From an uncultured Coriobacteriales bacterium (lineage in GTDB: Bacteria > Actinomycetota > Coriobacteriia > Coriobacteriales > QAMH01), in NCBI GenBank assembly GCA_934646835.1, contig CAKUES010000004.1:79740-143739 (forward strand): a stretch of 64,000 bases of DNA, written 5' to 3'. The position numbers and the translations under genes are program-made. A model generated the notes under the pieces. The model saw only the letters and a list, made by a program, of their open reading frames with translations. It had not been told where the DNA came from and searched no databases. Of this stretch, positions 1-7,639 are shown one piece after another (within the stretch, counting starts at the first letter, position 1; each line of letters opens with the position of its first letter).

Positions 1-1667
1 AGAATCGCCTTGTCCGCCGTGGAGGAGCGCTGGTTGCCCAGCTGCTTGGTCTTGGAGACATTGACGTCCATGTCGCCTTCCTTGGCGCACTCGCCGACAA
101 TCATGCCCTCGTAGCACTCGTCGCCGGGCTCGACGAACATCGTACCGCGCTGCTGCAGCGTATCGAGTGCATAGGCAACGGCCTTGTCGGTTGCCATGGC
201 GACCATGACGCCGTTCTTGCGGCCGGTCACGTTACCGGCAACAGGGCCGTACTTGCTGAAGCGGTGGCTGAAGATGGCCTCGCCGTGGGAGACGTTGAGA
301 ACCTTGGTGCGCAGGCCCATGACGCCGCGCGTGGGAATCTCGAAGCGCAGCGTGGTGCGGTCGCCGTAAGTGGACATGTCGACCATGGTGCCGCCGTTGA
401 AGCCGAAGACCTCGATGACCTTGCCGGCGTACTCGCTGGGGGTTTCGACGGCTGCGTCCTCGATGGGCTCCATCTTGACGCCGTCGACGGTCTTGAAGAG
501 GACCTTGGGGGTGCCGACCTGGAACTCGAAGCCCTCGCGGCGCATGGTCTCCATCAGGACGGACAGGTGCAGGATGCCGCGGCCGGCAACCTCGACGCCG
601 GACTTGTCCTCGGTCTCCTCGATGCGCATGGAGATGTTGGACTCGCCCTCCTTGAGCAGGCGCTCCTTGAGCTGACGGGCACCAACGATGTCACCCTCGC
701 GGCCGACCAGCGGGGAGGAGGAAGCCTCGAAGACAACTGCCAGCGTGGGCTCCTCGACCTCGATGGGCTCCATCTCGACGGGGTTGTCGATGTCAGTGAC
801 GACGTCTCCGATGTCAGCGTCATCAACGCCGGTGATGGCGATGATGTCGCCGGCGAAGGCCTCGGTTGCCTCCTGGCGACCCAGGGCCTCGAAGGTGTAG
901 AGCTGCTTGATGGTGGTCTCGTAGCGGGAGCCGTCGTGGTTCTTGATGACGAGCACCTTGTCGCCCGTGGCGATCTTGCCGCTGTAGAGGCGGCCCGTGC
1001 CGATGCGGCCGACATACTCGCTGTGGTCGACCGTGCAGATCTGCATGGCGACGGGGCCGTCGGGATCGACGTCAGGGGCGGGGATGTTCTCGATGATGGC
1101 GTCGAGCAGGGGCAGCATGTCCATGTTGCCGTCGTCGACCTCCTTGCGGGCGTAGCCGTTGACGCCGGAGGCGTAGATGACGGGGAAGTCGAGCTGCTCG
1201 TCCGTTGCGCCGAGGTCCATCATGAGCTCGAAGACCTCGTCGACGACCTCGTCAGGACGTGCGCCGGGGCGGTCGATCTTGTTGACGACCAGCATGGGGG
1301 TCAGGCCGCTGGCCAGGGCGTGCTTCAAGACGAAGCGGGTCTGGGGCATGGCGCCCTCGAAGGCGTCAACCAACAGCAAGGCGCCGTCGGCCATCTTCAA
1401 GACACGCTCCACCTCGCCGCCGAAGTCGGCATGGCCCGGGGTGTCGATGACGTTGATCTTGACGCCCTTGTAGCGGATGGAGATGTTCTTGGAGAGAATG
1501 GTGATGCCGCGCTCGCGCTCCTGATCGTTGGAGTCCAGCACGCGCTCGTCGACCTGCTGGTTCTCACGGAAGACGCCCGACTGCTTGAGCAGCTGGTCGA
1601 CCATGGTCGTCTTGCCATGGTCAACGTGGGCGATGATTGCGATGTTGCGAATATTCCCTTGAATCAT
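1..1667 (-). CDS. typA: TypA/BipA ribosome-associated GTPase, 3' end cut by window edge
   Basis: Translational GTPase of the TypA/BipA family, which binds the ribosome and helps 50S assembly and stress adaptation. The frame starts at an ATG at 1667 behind an AAGG-rich ribosome-binding site and runs off the left edge, so about 555 residues of the family's usual 600-620 are visible. The G1 loop HVDHGKTT lies at residues 14-21; DTPGHADFGGEVERVL (G3) and NKIDRPGARPDEV (G4) follow, and then the domain II beta-barrel (GRIGTGRLYSGK). The missing part is the extreme C-terminus. It is divergent from the WYL regulator to its right. Identification is secure; only the end is unseen. Confidence 0.96.
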   Translation of the reverse strand, partial: MIQGNIRNIAIIAHVDHGKTTMVDQLLKQSGVFRENQQVDERVLDSNDQERERGITILSKNISIRYKGVKINVIDTPGHADFGGEVERVLKMADGALLLVDAFEGAMPQTRFVLKHALASGLTPMLVVNKIDRPGARPDEVVDEVFELMMDLGATDEQLDFPVIYASGVNGYARKEVDDGNMDMLPLLDAIIENIPAPDVDPDGPVAMQICTVDHSEYVGRIGTGRLYSGKIATGDKVLVIKNHDGSRYETTIKQLYTFEALGRQEATEAFAGDIIAITGVDDADIGDVVTDIDNPVEMEPIEVEEPTLAVVFEASSSPLVGREGDIVGARQLKERLLKEGESNISMRIEETEDKSGVEVAGRGILHLSVLMETMRREGFEFQVGTPKVLFKTVDGVKMEPIEDAAVETPSEYAGKVIEVFGFNGGTMVDMSTYGDRTTLRFEIPTRGVMGLRTKVLNVSHGEAIFSHRFSKYGPVAGNVTGRKNGVMVAMATDKAVAYALDTLQQRGTMFVEPGDECYEGMIVGECAKEGDMDVNVSKTKQLGNQRSSTADKAI

Positions 1668-1813
1668 TCCTTTTATCCTTAACCGTCTGTTTCTTCTTGG
1701 TTCTTATTAAAAGACAAGCGTTAAGGATACCACGCACCTAGGTTGTCATGCTATAGGGACTTGACAGAAGCCTCAAACGGGGTTAATCACCTGGGCGGAT
1801 TTTGCCTTGCCAT

Positions 1814-1829
1814 CAGAACAAATGTTCTG
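1814..1829. promoter_or_regulatory. LexA-type (SOS) operator candidate
   Basis: The 16-bp sequence CAGAACAAATGTTCTG has 7-bp arms around AA and contains GAAC-N4-GTTC, the core of the Gram-positive/actinobacterial LexA box. It sits about 40 bp upstream of the start codon of the WYL regulator (1867) and faces the divergent typA promoter region. That it binds LexA is inferred from sequence only. Confidence 0.5.
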
Positions 1830-1866
1830 TATCATCAAACACCCGCTAATTAGAGTACGGAGCACT

Positions 1867-3891
1867 ATGAGCAAACCCTCACGCAAAGCAACAGCCGCAG
1901 AACGCCAGATCAAGCTGGCGCTGTACGCGTGCGCGCATGGGCCCGTCTCGCGCACGCAGGTCCAAAACCACCTGGCAGAGTACGCAACGCCCGCAACGGC
2001 GGACCCTGCCGCCCGCAAGCGCGAGGAGGCAACGGCTCGCCGCCGCTTCGAGCGCGACAAGGCGGCGCTGAGCAGGTTCGGCATCGAGCTTGAGGTCGAT
2101 GAGGGCGGCCTCTACCGCCTTTCCCCCGCTGACAACGGCGCGTTCTCCTCCCTCGAGGAGGGCAGCGTGCAATCCGCCCTGCTGCGCGTGGCAAGCGCTG
2201 CGCTCCTCCAAGACCCCAGCTTCGAGCACGCCGGGGACCTGCGCATGGCGCTGGCAAAGCTCAGCGGCCCCCTCGAGATTCCAGACGTCCTCCCCTGGGC
2301 AGAGCAAGAGGCCCTGCGCGGGCTGCGCCCTGCGGAGCCTTCCGTCGAGGGCACGCGCCGTAAGGCGAAGACCGCTCTGGAGACCCGTAAGCTGCTGCGC
2401 TTCGAATACACGGACGCCGCCGGCAGGATCACCCAACGAGAGATCGAGCCCATCGGCCTGTACGCCTCCAACGGCTATGAGTACCTGGCGGCATGGGACA
2501 GCCTGCGCGCTGCGGAGCGCTGCTTCAGGCTCGACCGCATGGGCCGCGTCAACGTCAAGGACAGCGGTCGCGGCAAGCCGGATTTCGAGCCCCGCACGTT
2601 CGACCCCGCGCGTTGGCAGCTCCTCCCCTTCCAGATGGGTGCCAAGGCCTCAGAAGCCACCGTACGCATAGCGCCCAGCGCTTTGTGGCAGGCCCGCAAC
2701 CTCTGCAGCGCACACGGCAGCATCGTCAAAGAGCCCATAGGCACCTGCTTCTGGCGCGTCTCGTGCGCGAGCCCCGCTGGGCTTGCCGCTTGGTGCATCG
2801 CCAACGGTCCGGGTCTCGTACCCACCTCCCCGCAAGAGGCAACAGACGCCTACTGGCGCCTGGTAGAAGAGGCCTCGACCTGGGGCGAGGACGGCAATCA
2901 GACGGCGACAGCCGCGCAGCGCGACGAGACCCACGTATGCCGCGCGGAGGAAGAAGATCCCTCTGCGGACGAGGTCTTTTTTGAGGAGGAGCAACAAGAG
3001 GACCCCTTCGGGCTCGAGCTCGCCTGCTTTGCCGATGGGCTTGCTGCGCAGTACGCCACAAGCGAGCCCGATTGCGGCAGCGCGAAGTCGACCCTTACAG
3101 ACGACGACCTCCTCTTCGCCATGCTCGCGCTCGCGGAGCAGGCAGGGGCCGTCTCCATCCCGCAGGCAGCGCAGTTCCTCGGCGTCAGCGAGGCCAAAGC
3201 CTACAAACTGCTCGAGACACTCGCCTTCTGCTATGACGAGGCTGCAGACGCGCGCCTGCAGCTGGGCGAGGAAGGTTGCTCGTTTGCCGTGCTGGAAAAC
3301 CCCGTCGGCCTGCAGATGTCCTTGAGTGACGTCGAGGCACGCAGTCTTGCGAGTGCCGCCGTTGCCTTCACCTCCGGTGCCGTCATCAGCACCGTTGCCG
3401 CCGCATGCGCCAAGGAGGGCACAGCCTTCCTGCAGATCGACTACTGGAAGGAAGGCCAGAGCGCACCGGAGGCGCGCGTCGTCGAGCCGCGCGCCATGGT
3501 CGTGCGCGATGGCCATACCTACCTGGAGGCCTGGTGCCACAAAGCACAAGGCGAGCGACTCTTCAGGCTCGACCGCATCATCTCGGCACATGCCGCAAAC
3601 TTGGAGGAGCTGGGCGCCATCGGCACAGGGAAGGTCAAGGTGCAGGCAGTAAGCACGCCTATCGCCACCATCTCCCTGGCACCGGGCGTCCCCGTGCCCC
3701 CGTGGCCCAAGGTCTCCAAGTCGAGAAAGCCCAACGCGGACGGATCGGCCACCTTCGGCACGCCGTGGCTCAACAGCCCCTGGCTGCCCAAGCAACTGGC
3801 GGCCTGCGGTGCCGATGTCATTCGCATCGAGCCCAAGGCTCTGGCCCAAGCCGTCGGCGACTATGCCCGCAGCCTGAGGGAGCCAAGCTAG
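1867..3891 (+). CDS. Double HTH-WYL transcriptional regulator (PafBC-like fusion)
   Basis: This 674-residue protein has two tandem copies of an HTH plus WYL architecture, like PafB and PafC fused in one chain. The first HTH covers about residues 10-90. The first WYL domain (about 170-255) carries EPIGLYASNGYEYLAAW and the signature FRLDRMGRV. After an acidic linker comes a second HTH (about 415-460, SIPQAAQFLGVSEAKAYKLL) and a second WYL domain (about 530-600, ending ERLFRLDRI). WYL regulators respond to single-stranded nucleic acid or DNA damage; mycobacterial PafBC drives the LexA-independent damage response. I chose the ATG at 1867 because GGAG lies just upstream; an in-frame start 60 nt earlier would overlap the LexA-like box. 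The TAG stop falls inside the end of a dispersed repeat. Confidence 0.85.
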   Translation: MSKPSRKATAAERQIKLALYACAHGPVSRTQVQNHLAEYATPATADPAARKREEATARRRFERDKAALSRFGIELEVDEGGLYRLSPADNGAFSSLEEGSVQSALLRVASAALLQDPSFEHAGDLRMALAKLSGPLEIPDVLPWAEQEALRGLRPAEPSVEGTRRKAKTALETRKLLRFEYTDAAGRITQREIEPIGLYASNGYEYLAAWDSLRAAERCFRLDRMGRVNVKDSGRGKPDFEPRTFDPARWQLLPFQMGAKASEATVRIAPSALWQARNLCSAHGSIVKEPIGTCFWRVSCASPAGLAAWCIANGPGLVPTSPQEATDAYWRLVEEASTWGEDGNQTATAAQRDETHVCRAEEEDPSADEVFFEEEQQEDPFGLELACFADGLAAQYATSEPDCGSAKSTLTDDDLLFAMLALAEQAGAVSIPQAAQFLGVSEAKAYKLLETLAFCYDEAADARLQLGEEGCSFAVLENPVGLQMSLSDVEARSLASAAVAFTSGAVISTVAAACAKEGTAFLQIDYWKEGQSAPEARVVEPRAMVVRDGHTYLEAWCHKAQGERLFRLDRIISAHAANLEELGAIGTGKVKVQAVSTPIATISLAPGVPVPPWPKVSKSRKPNADGSATFGTPWLNSPWLPKQLAACGADVIRIEPKALAQAVGDYARSLREPS

Positions 3892-3990
3892 GGAAGCGCC
3901 GATTATCGCTGCGTACGATTCGCAAAATCGCTGCCTACGCAGGGGGGGCTGTCCCTCCCCTTAAGTCTTGCATTAATCAACGCTTCCCTG
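3888..3990. repeat. TIR element with degenerate GGGAGGGAC-type core (copy 1)
   Basis: The left end CTAGGGAAGCGCCGATTA and the right end TTAATCAACGCTTCCCT are imperfect terminal inverted repeats. The core, at 3941-3960, is a decayed GGGGGGG-CT-GTCCCTCCCC. The TAG of the left-end CTAG is the stop codon of the WYL gene. Other copies are listed below. Confidence 0.75.
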
Positions 3991-4026
3991 GCCAGCAACC
4001 AATGGCTGCCAGAGCGCCAGCCGCTT

Positions 4027-4077
4027 GGGAAACCGCTGATTATCGCGAGGCCTATGGGGAGGGACAGGGTCCCCTAC
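4027..4077. repeat. Truncated TIR element (copy 2)
   Basis: The left end GGGAAACCGCTGATTA is followed by GGGGAGGGACAGGGTCCCC. The 3' half is missing and a GGCGCC hairpin repeat follows. With copy 1 and that hairpin it fills the 297-bp gap between the WYL gene and the histidine kinase gene; no gene is seen there. Confidence 0.65.
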
Positions 4078-4103
4078 GCTGGTCGTTGCTCGTTGCAACC
4101 TAT

Positions 4104-4125
4104 GGCGCCGACTTCGTCAGGCGCC
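4104..4125. repeat. GGCGCC hairpin repeat (copy 1)
   Basis: GGCGCC-GAC-ttc-GTC-A-GGCGCC with conserved flanks (GCAACCTATG before, TACGTGTCCTCGC after). Near-identical sequence recurs at 49088-49109 and, reverse-complemented, at 29224-29245. Confidence 0.7.
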
Positions 4126-4188
4126 TACGTGTCCTCGCGATTCGACGGTACTAACGCGATGCAGGTTCGTTCTCGTAAGGATGGGAGG

Positions 4189-6363
4189 CTATTTCTTCCT
4201 CAGTACGAGCGCCTCGATAGCTGCGATCAGCTCGTTGGAGTCGATTGGCTTGGCGATGTGCTCGTTCATGCCCGCCTCGCGTGAAGCGCGCCTGTCATCG
4301 GCAAAGGCATTGGCACTCGCCGCGATGATGGGAATGCTCGCCGCATCCCCATGCTGCGAGGTGCGGATAGCCCGCGCGGTCTCGTAGCCACCCATAACCG
4401 GCATCATGATATCCATGAGAATCACGTCGAAGGTTCCCGCCGGGCTCGCTTCGAAGAGCTCGAGCGCTTCCTTGCCGTTTTCCGCAGAGACGACCGTCGC
4501 TCCAGCCTGGGCGAGGACGAACTCCGCGATCTCACGGTTGAGCTCGTTGTCCTCTGCCAGCAGGACGTTGATACCCGCAAGCGGCAGAGAGCCATCATCA
4601 GTATCACGCGAGGAGCAAGCCTTGCAATCGCTCTCGTCAGCTACGGCAAACGACAAGGTCACCACATAGGTCGTGCCCTCACCGAGATTGCTCTCAAAGC
4701 TGATCGTCCCGCCCATGATCTCGACGAGGTGCTTGGTGATGACCAGGCCGAGTCCCGTTCCAGAGGCCTCGTGCTCGGAGAGCTGCATCTCGCGCGCAAA
4801 GGGCTCGTAGACGTGCTTCTGGAACTCCTCGCTCATGCCGATGCCGGTGTCCGCTATCTCGATCTCGTAAGTTGCAGCACCGTCTTCGAACGTTGTCTCA
4901 CGGCACGACACACGCACCGTGCCACCGGGCTTGTTGTACTTCACCGCATTGCTCGCGATGTTCATCACCAGACGCTTGAGATGGATAGCGCTGACGTTGA
5001 TGTAGCGATGCTCGATGTCGTACGGAATGCGCACGATGGTGATGTCGCGAACCTGAGCCTGGCGCTCGAGCATCTCGCAGACATCGTCGATCTGCCTCTC
5101 GATGTCGGTCGGCGTGATGTCAAGCACGAGCTCGCCGCTCTCGAGCTTGCTGATGTCAAGCACCTCGTTGACGAGATCGAGCAAGATACCAGAAGCCATC
5201 CAGATCTTCTCACGGCACTCCGCCTGCTTGGCAGCATCGTCCGGATGTGCGTTTGCAACCTCGACCATGCCGCGGATGCCATTGATGGGCGTGCGAATGT
5301 CGTGGCTCATGCGACGCAGGAACTCGGTCTTGGCGTTGTTTGCACTCCGCGCATCGCGAGCGGATGCCTCAAGCTGGATGGCATACTGACGCTCCTGCTC
5401 GATCATCTCCTCGTAATGCTTGTGCGCCGAGCGACGGCGGGCGTAAATATAGAAACCGATGAGAAGGATGTAGACCATCGCCGCAACGCCGACAACGAGC
5501 CACATCTTCTTGTAAATCACACTGCCGGGCACAAAGGTGTAGACATAGTAGTTGCGCGCCTGACCATACGTTCCATAGTAAAAAGATCGATTGGCGCGGA
5601 TAAGACGCATCTCGCCAGGATCGCGGTGCTCCTTGATACCGTTGACGACCGCAGAGTCAGCCTCTGCGATGGTCACGTTGTCAACCTCACCGTCCTCTAC
5701 AGTATTCGAGGCAACAACCTTACCGGCACGCTCGATGACGATGGAGCAGTCATTCTCCGCTTCATAGCCGTCAAGCATGCTCTGCAGCGTCAACATGTAG
5801 CGACCGGAGAACTCCGCCCACGTGTGATAGCCCACCGCGACAAGACCCGGAGCATCGGTTCTCGCAGCGCATGCCAAATCGACATGCGACCCGTCCTCAA
5901 GCTCGACACGCACCGCGTACACCTTATCGGGATGGCAGGCCGTATCAAGTGCAGACTCCTCCGTAAGAGCTTTGGAAACATCGACGAACCCGAGCTCATC
6001 CTTAGAGTAAGAACCTTGCAGATTGCCTTCCTCATCCATCACGAAGATGCAGGTGATGCCCAGCTCCATGCACCGTTGCTCAAGGCTTTTCCTGTCGCCT
6101 TTGGGATGTTGCGTGTCAAGGTCGCGAGCAAGCTGCTCCGCACTTTGCATAATGCGATACTGGCTCTTCATGACGCTTGCGTCGTTGTAAGAGTCAAAGA
6201 CCAGACTCTGCTTCTTGACGTACTCGAGAATGTCCTCAGAGCGCTCGCTCACCTGCTTGTGAAAATAGCTGAAGCTCACAGCTCCCACACAAAACAAGAA
6301 AGCCAGCCCGATGAGAACCGCAAGAATCCAAAGCCTTTTGCCGAGCGTCACATCCTTACTCAT
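4189..6363 (-). CDS. Hybrid sensor histidine kinase with receiver domain
   Basis: A 724-residue membrane sensor kinase. TM1 is at about 9-33 and an extracytoplasmic sensor region at 34-286. TM2 is at about 287-308 and a coiled coil at about 312-345. HisKA follows with phospho-acceptor His354 (RMSHDIRTPINGIRG), then HATPase_c with N box NIASNAVKYN (about 468-477), ADTGIGM and GTGLGL, and a C-terminal receiver with Asp651 (ILMDIMMPVMGGYE) and AKPID. No output domain is present, so the phosphate presumably passes to an unlinked partner or acts through the receiver. The ATG at 6363 has GGAGGG upstream and overlaps the last 8 nt of the solute-binding protein gene, which implies translational coupling. 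An in-frame upstream extension lies inside that gene and is rejected. Confidence 0.9.
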   Translation of the reverse strand: MSKDVTLGKRLWILAVLIGLAFLFCVGAVSFSYFHKQVSERSEDILEYVKKQSLVFDSYNDASVMKSQYRIMQSAEQLARDLDTQHPKGDRKSLEQRCMELGITCIFVMDEEGNLQGSYSKDELGFVDVSKALTEESALDTACHPDKVYAVRVELEDGSHVDLACAARTDAPGLVAVGYHTWAEFSGRYMLTLQSMLDGYEAENDCSIVIERAGKVVASNTVEDGEVDNVTIAEADSAVVNGIKEHRDPGEMRLIRANRSFYYGTYGQARNYYVYTFVPGSVIYKKMWLVVGVAAMVYILLIGFYIYARRRSAHKHYEEMIEQERQYAIQLEASARDARSANNAKTEFLRRMSHDIRTPINGIRGMVEVANAHPDDAAKQAECREKIWMASGILLDLVNEVLDISKLESGELVLDITPTDIERQIDDVCEMLERQAQVRDITIVRIPYDIEHRYINVSAIHLKRLVMNIASNAVKYNKPGGTVRVSCRETTFEDGAATYEIEIADTGIGMSEEFQKHVYEPFAREMQLSEHEASGTGLGLVITKHLVEIMGGTISFESNLGEGTTYVVTLSFAVADESDCKACSSRDTDDGSLPLAGINVLLAEDNELNREIAEFVLAQAGATVVSAENGKEALELFEASPAGTFDVILMDIMMPVMGGYETARAIRTSQHGDAASIPIIAASANAFADDRRASREAGMNEHIAKPIDSNELIAAIEALVLRKK

Positions 6364-7186
6364 CGACGCCCTCCAAATCCAGGTACTTCTGGGCATCGTC
6401 AAGGTACTTTGAGATGATCTGCTCCATGCTGCCATCCGCGCGCATCTCATCGAAGGCCGCCTCGACCTTCTCGCAGATACCGCGCTCGTCGCTCACGTCG
6501 AAGGCAGTACCTAGTCCGACCACCTGCAGCGGCTCGTCGATTATCCTGAGCTCAACGTTGTAGTCCTTCTCGTACTGGACGATCGAGGTCTCGTGCGCGG
6601 CGATTGCATCCACATAGCCCTTGAGCAAGGCAGGGGTGATATACGCGCGGTCGGTGAAGCTGAGAACCTTCTCGACCTCGGGGACGTTCTTGGTTGTGCG
6701 GTCAAGGAGTATGCCCTCGGGCTTGGTGGTCGCCTGCACGGCAACGACCTTGCCTTTGAGGTCTGCGAGGGTCTTGATGTCGCTCGAAGGCGCCACGGCT
6801 ACGACCTGACGGCTCCTCATGTAGGGGCCGGCCCACTGATACTCCGACTCGCGACCCGTCATGGAGAAGCAGCCCATGACGGCATCGATTTCGCCCTTGG
6901 CGAGCAAGTCCTTCTTCTTCTCCCAGTCGATGGTCTTGAAGACAGGCTTGTAGCCTGCACGGCGGCAAGCCTCCGTGAGGATCTTCACGTCGATGCCGGT
7001 GTAGCTGCCGTCCTCATCTATGTAGAAGTAGGGAGGATAGATGTCAGAGCCGACGATGATCTGTTCCAGGGAAGAGTCGCCTTGAGAAGAGCTGTCAGAC
7101 GACTGCGGGGCCTGCGCGCAACCAGCAATCAGCGCACACGCAAAGAGCACGGCGGAAATCGCCGTGATAAGCAGCCGTTTTGCCAT
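6356..7186 (-). CDS. Family 3 solute-binding lipoprotein, probable sensor partner of the kinase
   Basis: This 276-residue secreted substrate-binding protein (SBP_bac_3, amino-acid type) has a lipoprotein signal peptide; lipobox LIAGC places the lipidated cysteine at 23. Family features are visible: SDIYPPYFYIDEDGSYTGID near the mature N-terminus, then GCFSMTGRESEY, SSDIKTLADLKGKVVAV and late DAIAAHE. No permease or ATPase gene is adjacent. The only partner is the downstream hybrid kinase, whose start codon overlaps this stop region. Binding-protein modules serve as sensory input in BvgS/EvgS-type kinases, so I infer a split sensor rather than a transporter. It resembles the ABC binding protein at 41642-42463. 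The ligand is unknown. Confidence 0.85.
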   Translation of the reverse strand: MAKRLLITAISAVLFACALIAGCAQAPQSSDSSSQGDSSLEQIIVGSDIYPPYFYIDEDGSYTGIDVKILTEACRRAGYKPVFKTIDWEKKKDLLAKGEIDAVMGCFSMTGRESEYQWAGPYMRSRQVVAVAPSSDIKTLADLKGKVVAVQATTKPEGILLDRTTKNVPEVEKVLSFTDRAYITPALLKGYVDAIAAHETSIVQYEKDYNVELRIIDEPLQVVGLGTAFDVSDERGICEKVEAAFDEMRADGSMEQIISKYLDDAQKYLDLEGVDE

Positions 7187-7342
7187 ATGTGTTTGCCTCT
7201 TCTCAAATCTGCAAATAGCCCTCGAAGTGTATCAAAACTGCAGGCTGTATTTGCAGAACGCAGAGAATTGATACCAATGCGCTGGGATTTATTCGGAGAG
7301 ACAGACGAGGGATGGGTGCCGCACAGACGAAGCAAGCAGGAT

Positions 7343-7451
7343 AAGTGCGGGCGTTTGGGAGCCAAGAGTTGCGTAAGTGCGGTCGATTGGGCTCCGCTTG
7401 CAATTAAGTGCGGGTGAATCCACGAGAGAGCGCGCAAAAAGGACCGCACTT
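7343..7451 (-). repeat. 109-bp phased element (copy A, reverse orientation)
   Basis: Four 14-bp motifs begin at 7343, 7375, 7406 and 7438, giving spacings of 32, 31 and 32 bp. The first three read AAGTGCGG-type and the last reads CCGCACTT-type. The best copy is AAGTGCGGTCGATT at 7375. Reverse-complemented, its order (one forward, three inverted) and spacing equal the copies at 37330 and 48162. Confidence 0.8.
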
Positions 7452-7585
7452 ACACTGCACGTTCCCTTCTGCCCTCCCCCCACAAAAAACGCAGCAGGCA
7501 TCAAGCAGCAGGTGGCAAGAAAAGCACCGCAGTCATCCTCCGTGCAGAACTTGCCGATCTACCCCAGCGCCCGCGCCTACAACCC

Positions 7586-7624
7586 AAAGCGCCCCGCCGG
7601 TCGCACTGACCAGCGGGGCGCTTT
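7586..7624 (-). terminator. topA rho-independent terminator
   Basis: AAAGCGCCCCGC pairs with GCGGGGCGCTTT, and an inner GGTC/GACC pair closes the loop. It lies 16 nt beyond the topA stop codon. Confidence 0.8.
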
Positions 7625-7639
7625 CTCGCAATGGCTCGA

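Larger units (their letters stand above)
7187..7639. other. 453-bp intergenic region: phased repeat and topA terminator
   Basis: No gene is seen. The left part is presumably the leader of the binding-protein/kinase operon. The middle holds a 109-bp phased repeat, and the right end holds the topA terminator; both are listed separately. Confidence 0.7.

Noticed and set aside
264..1682. A 472-codon plus-strand open frame
   Set aside because: Antisense shadow of typA, with low-complexity translation.
5102..5389. Plus-strand open frames inside the histidine kinase gene
   Set aside because: All are antisense shadows of conserved kinase domains.
7343..7451. The phased 14-bp motif arrays as CRISPR arrays
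   Set aside because: The repeat is only 14 bp, one of four copies is inverted, copy number is fixed at four at all three sites, interspaces show residual similarity between sites, and no cas genes are present.
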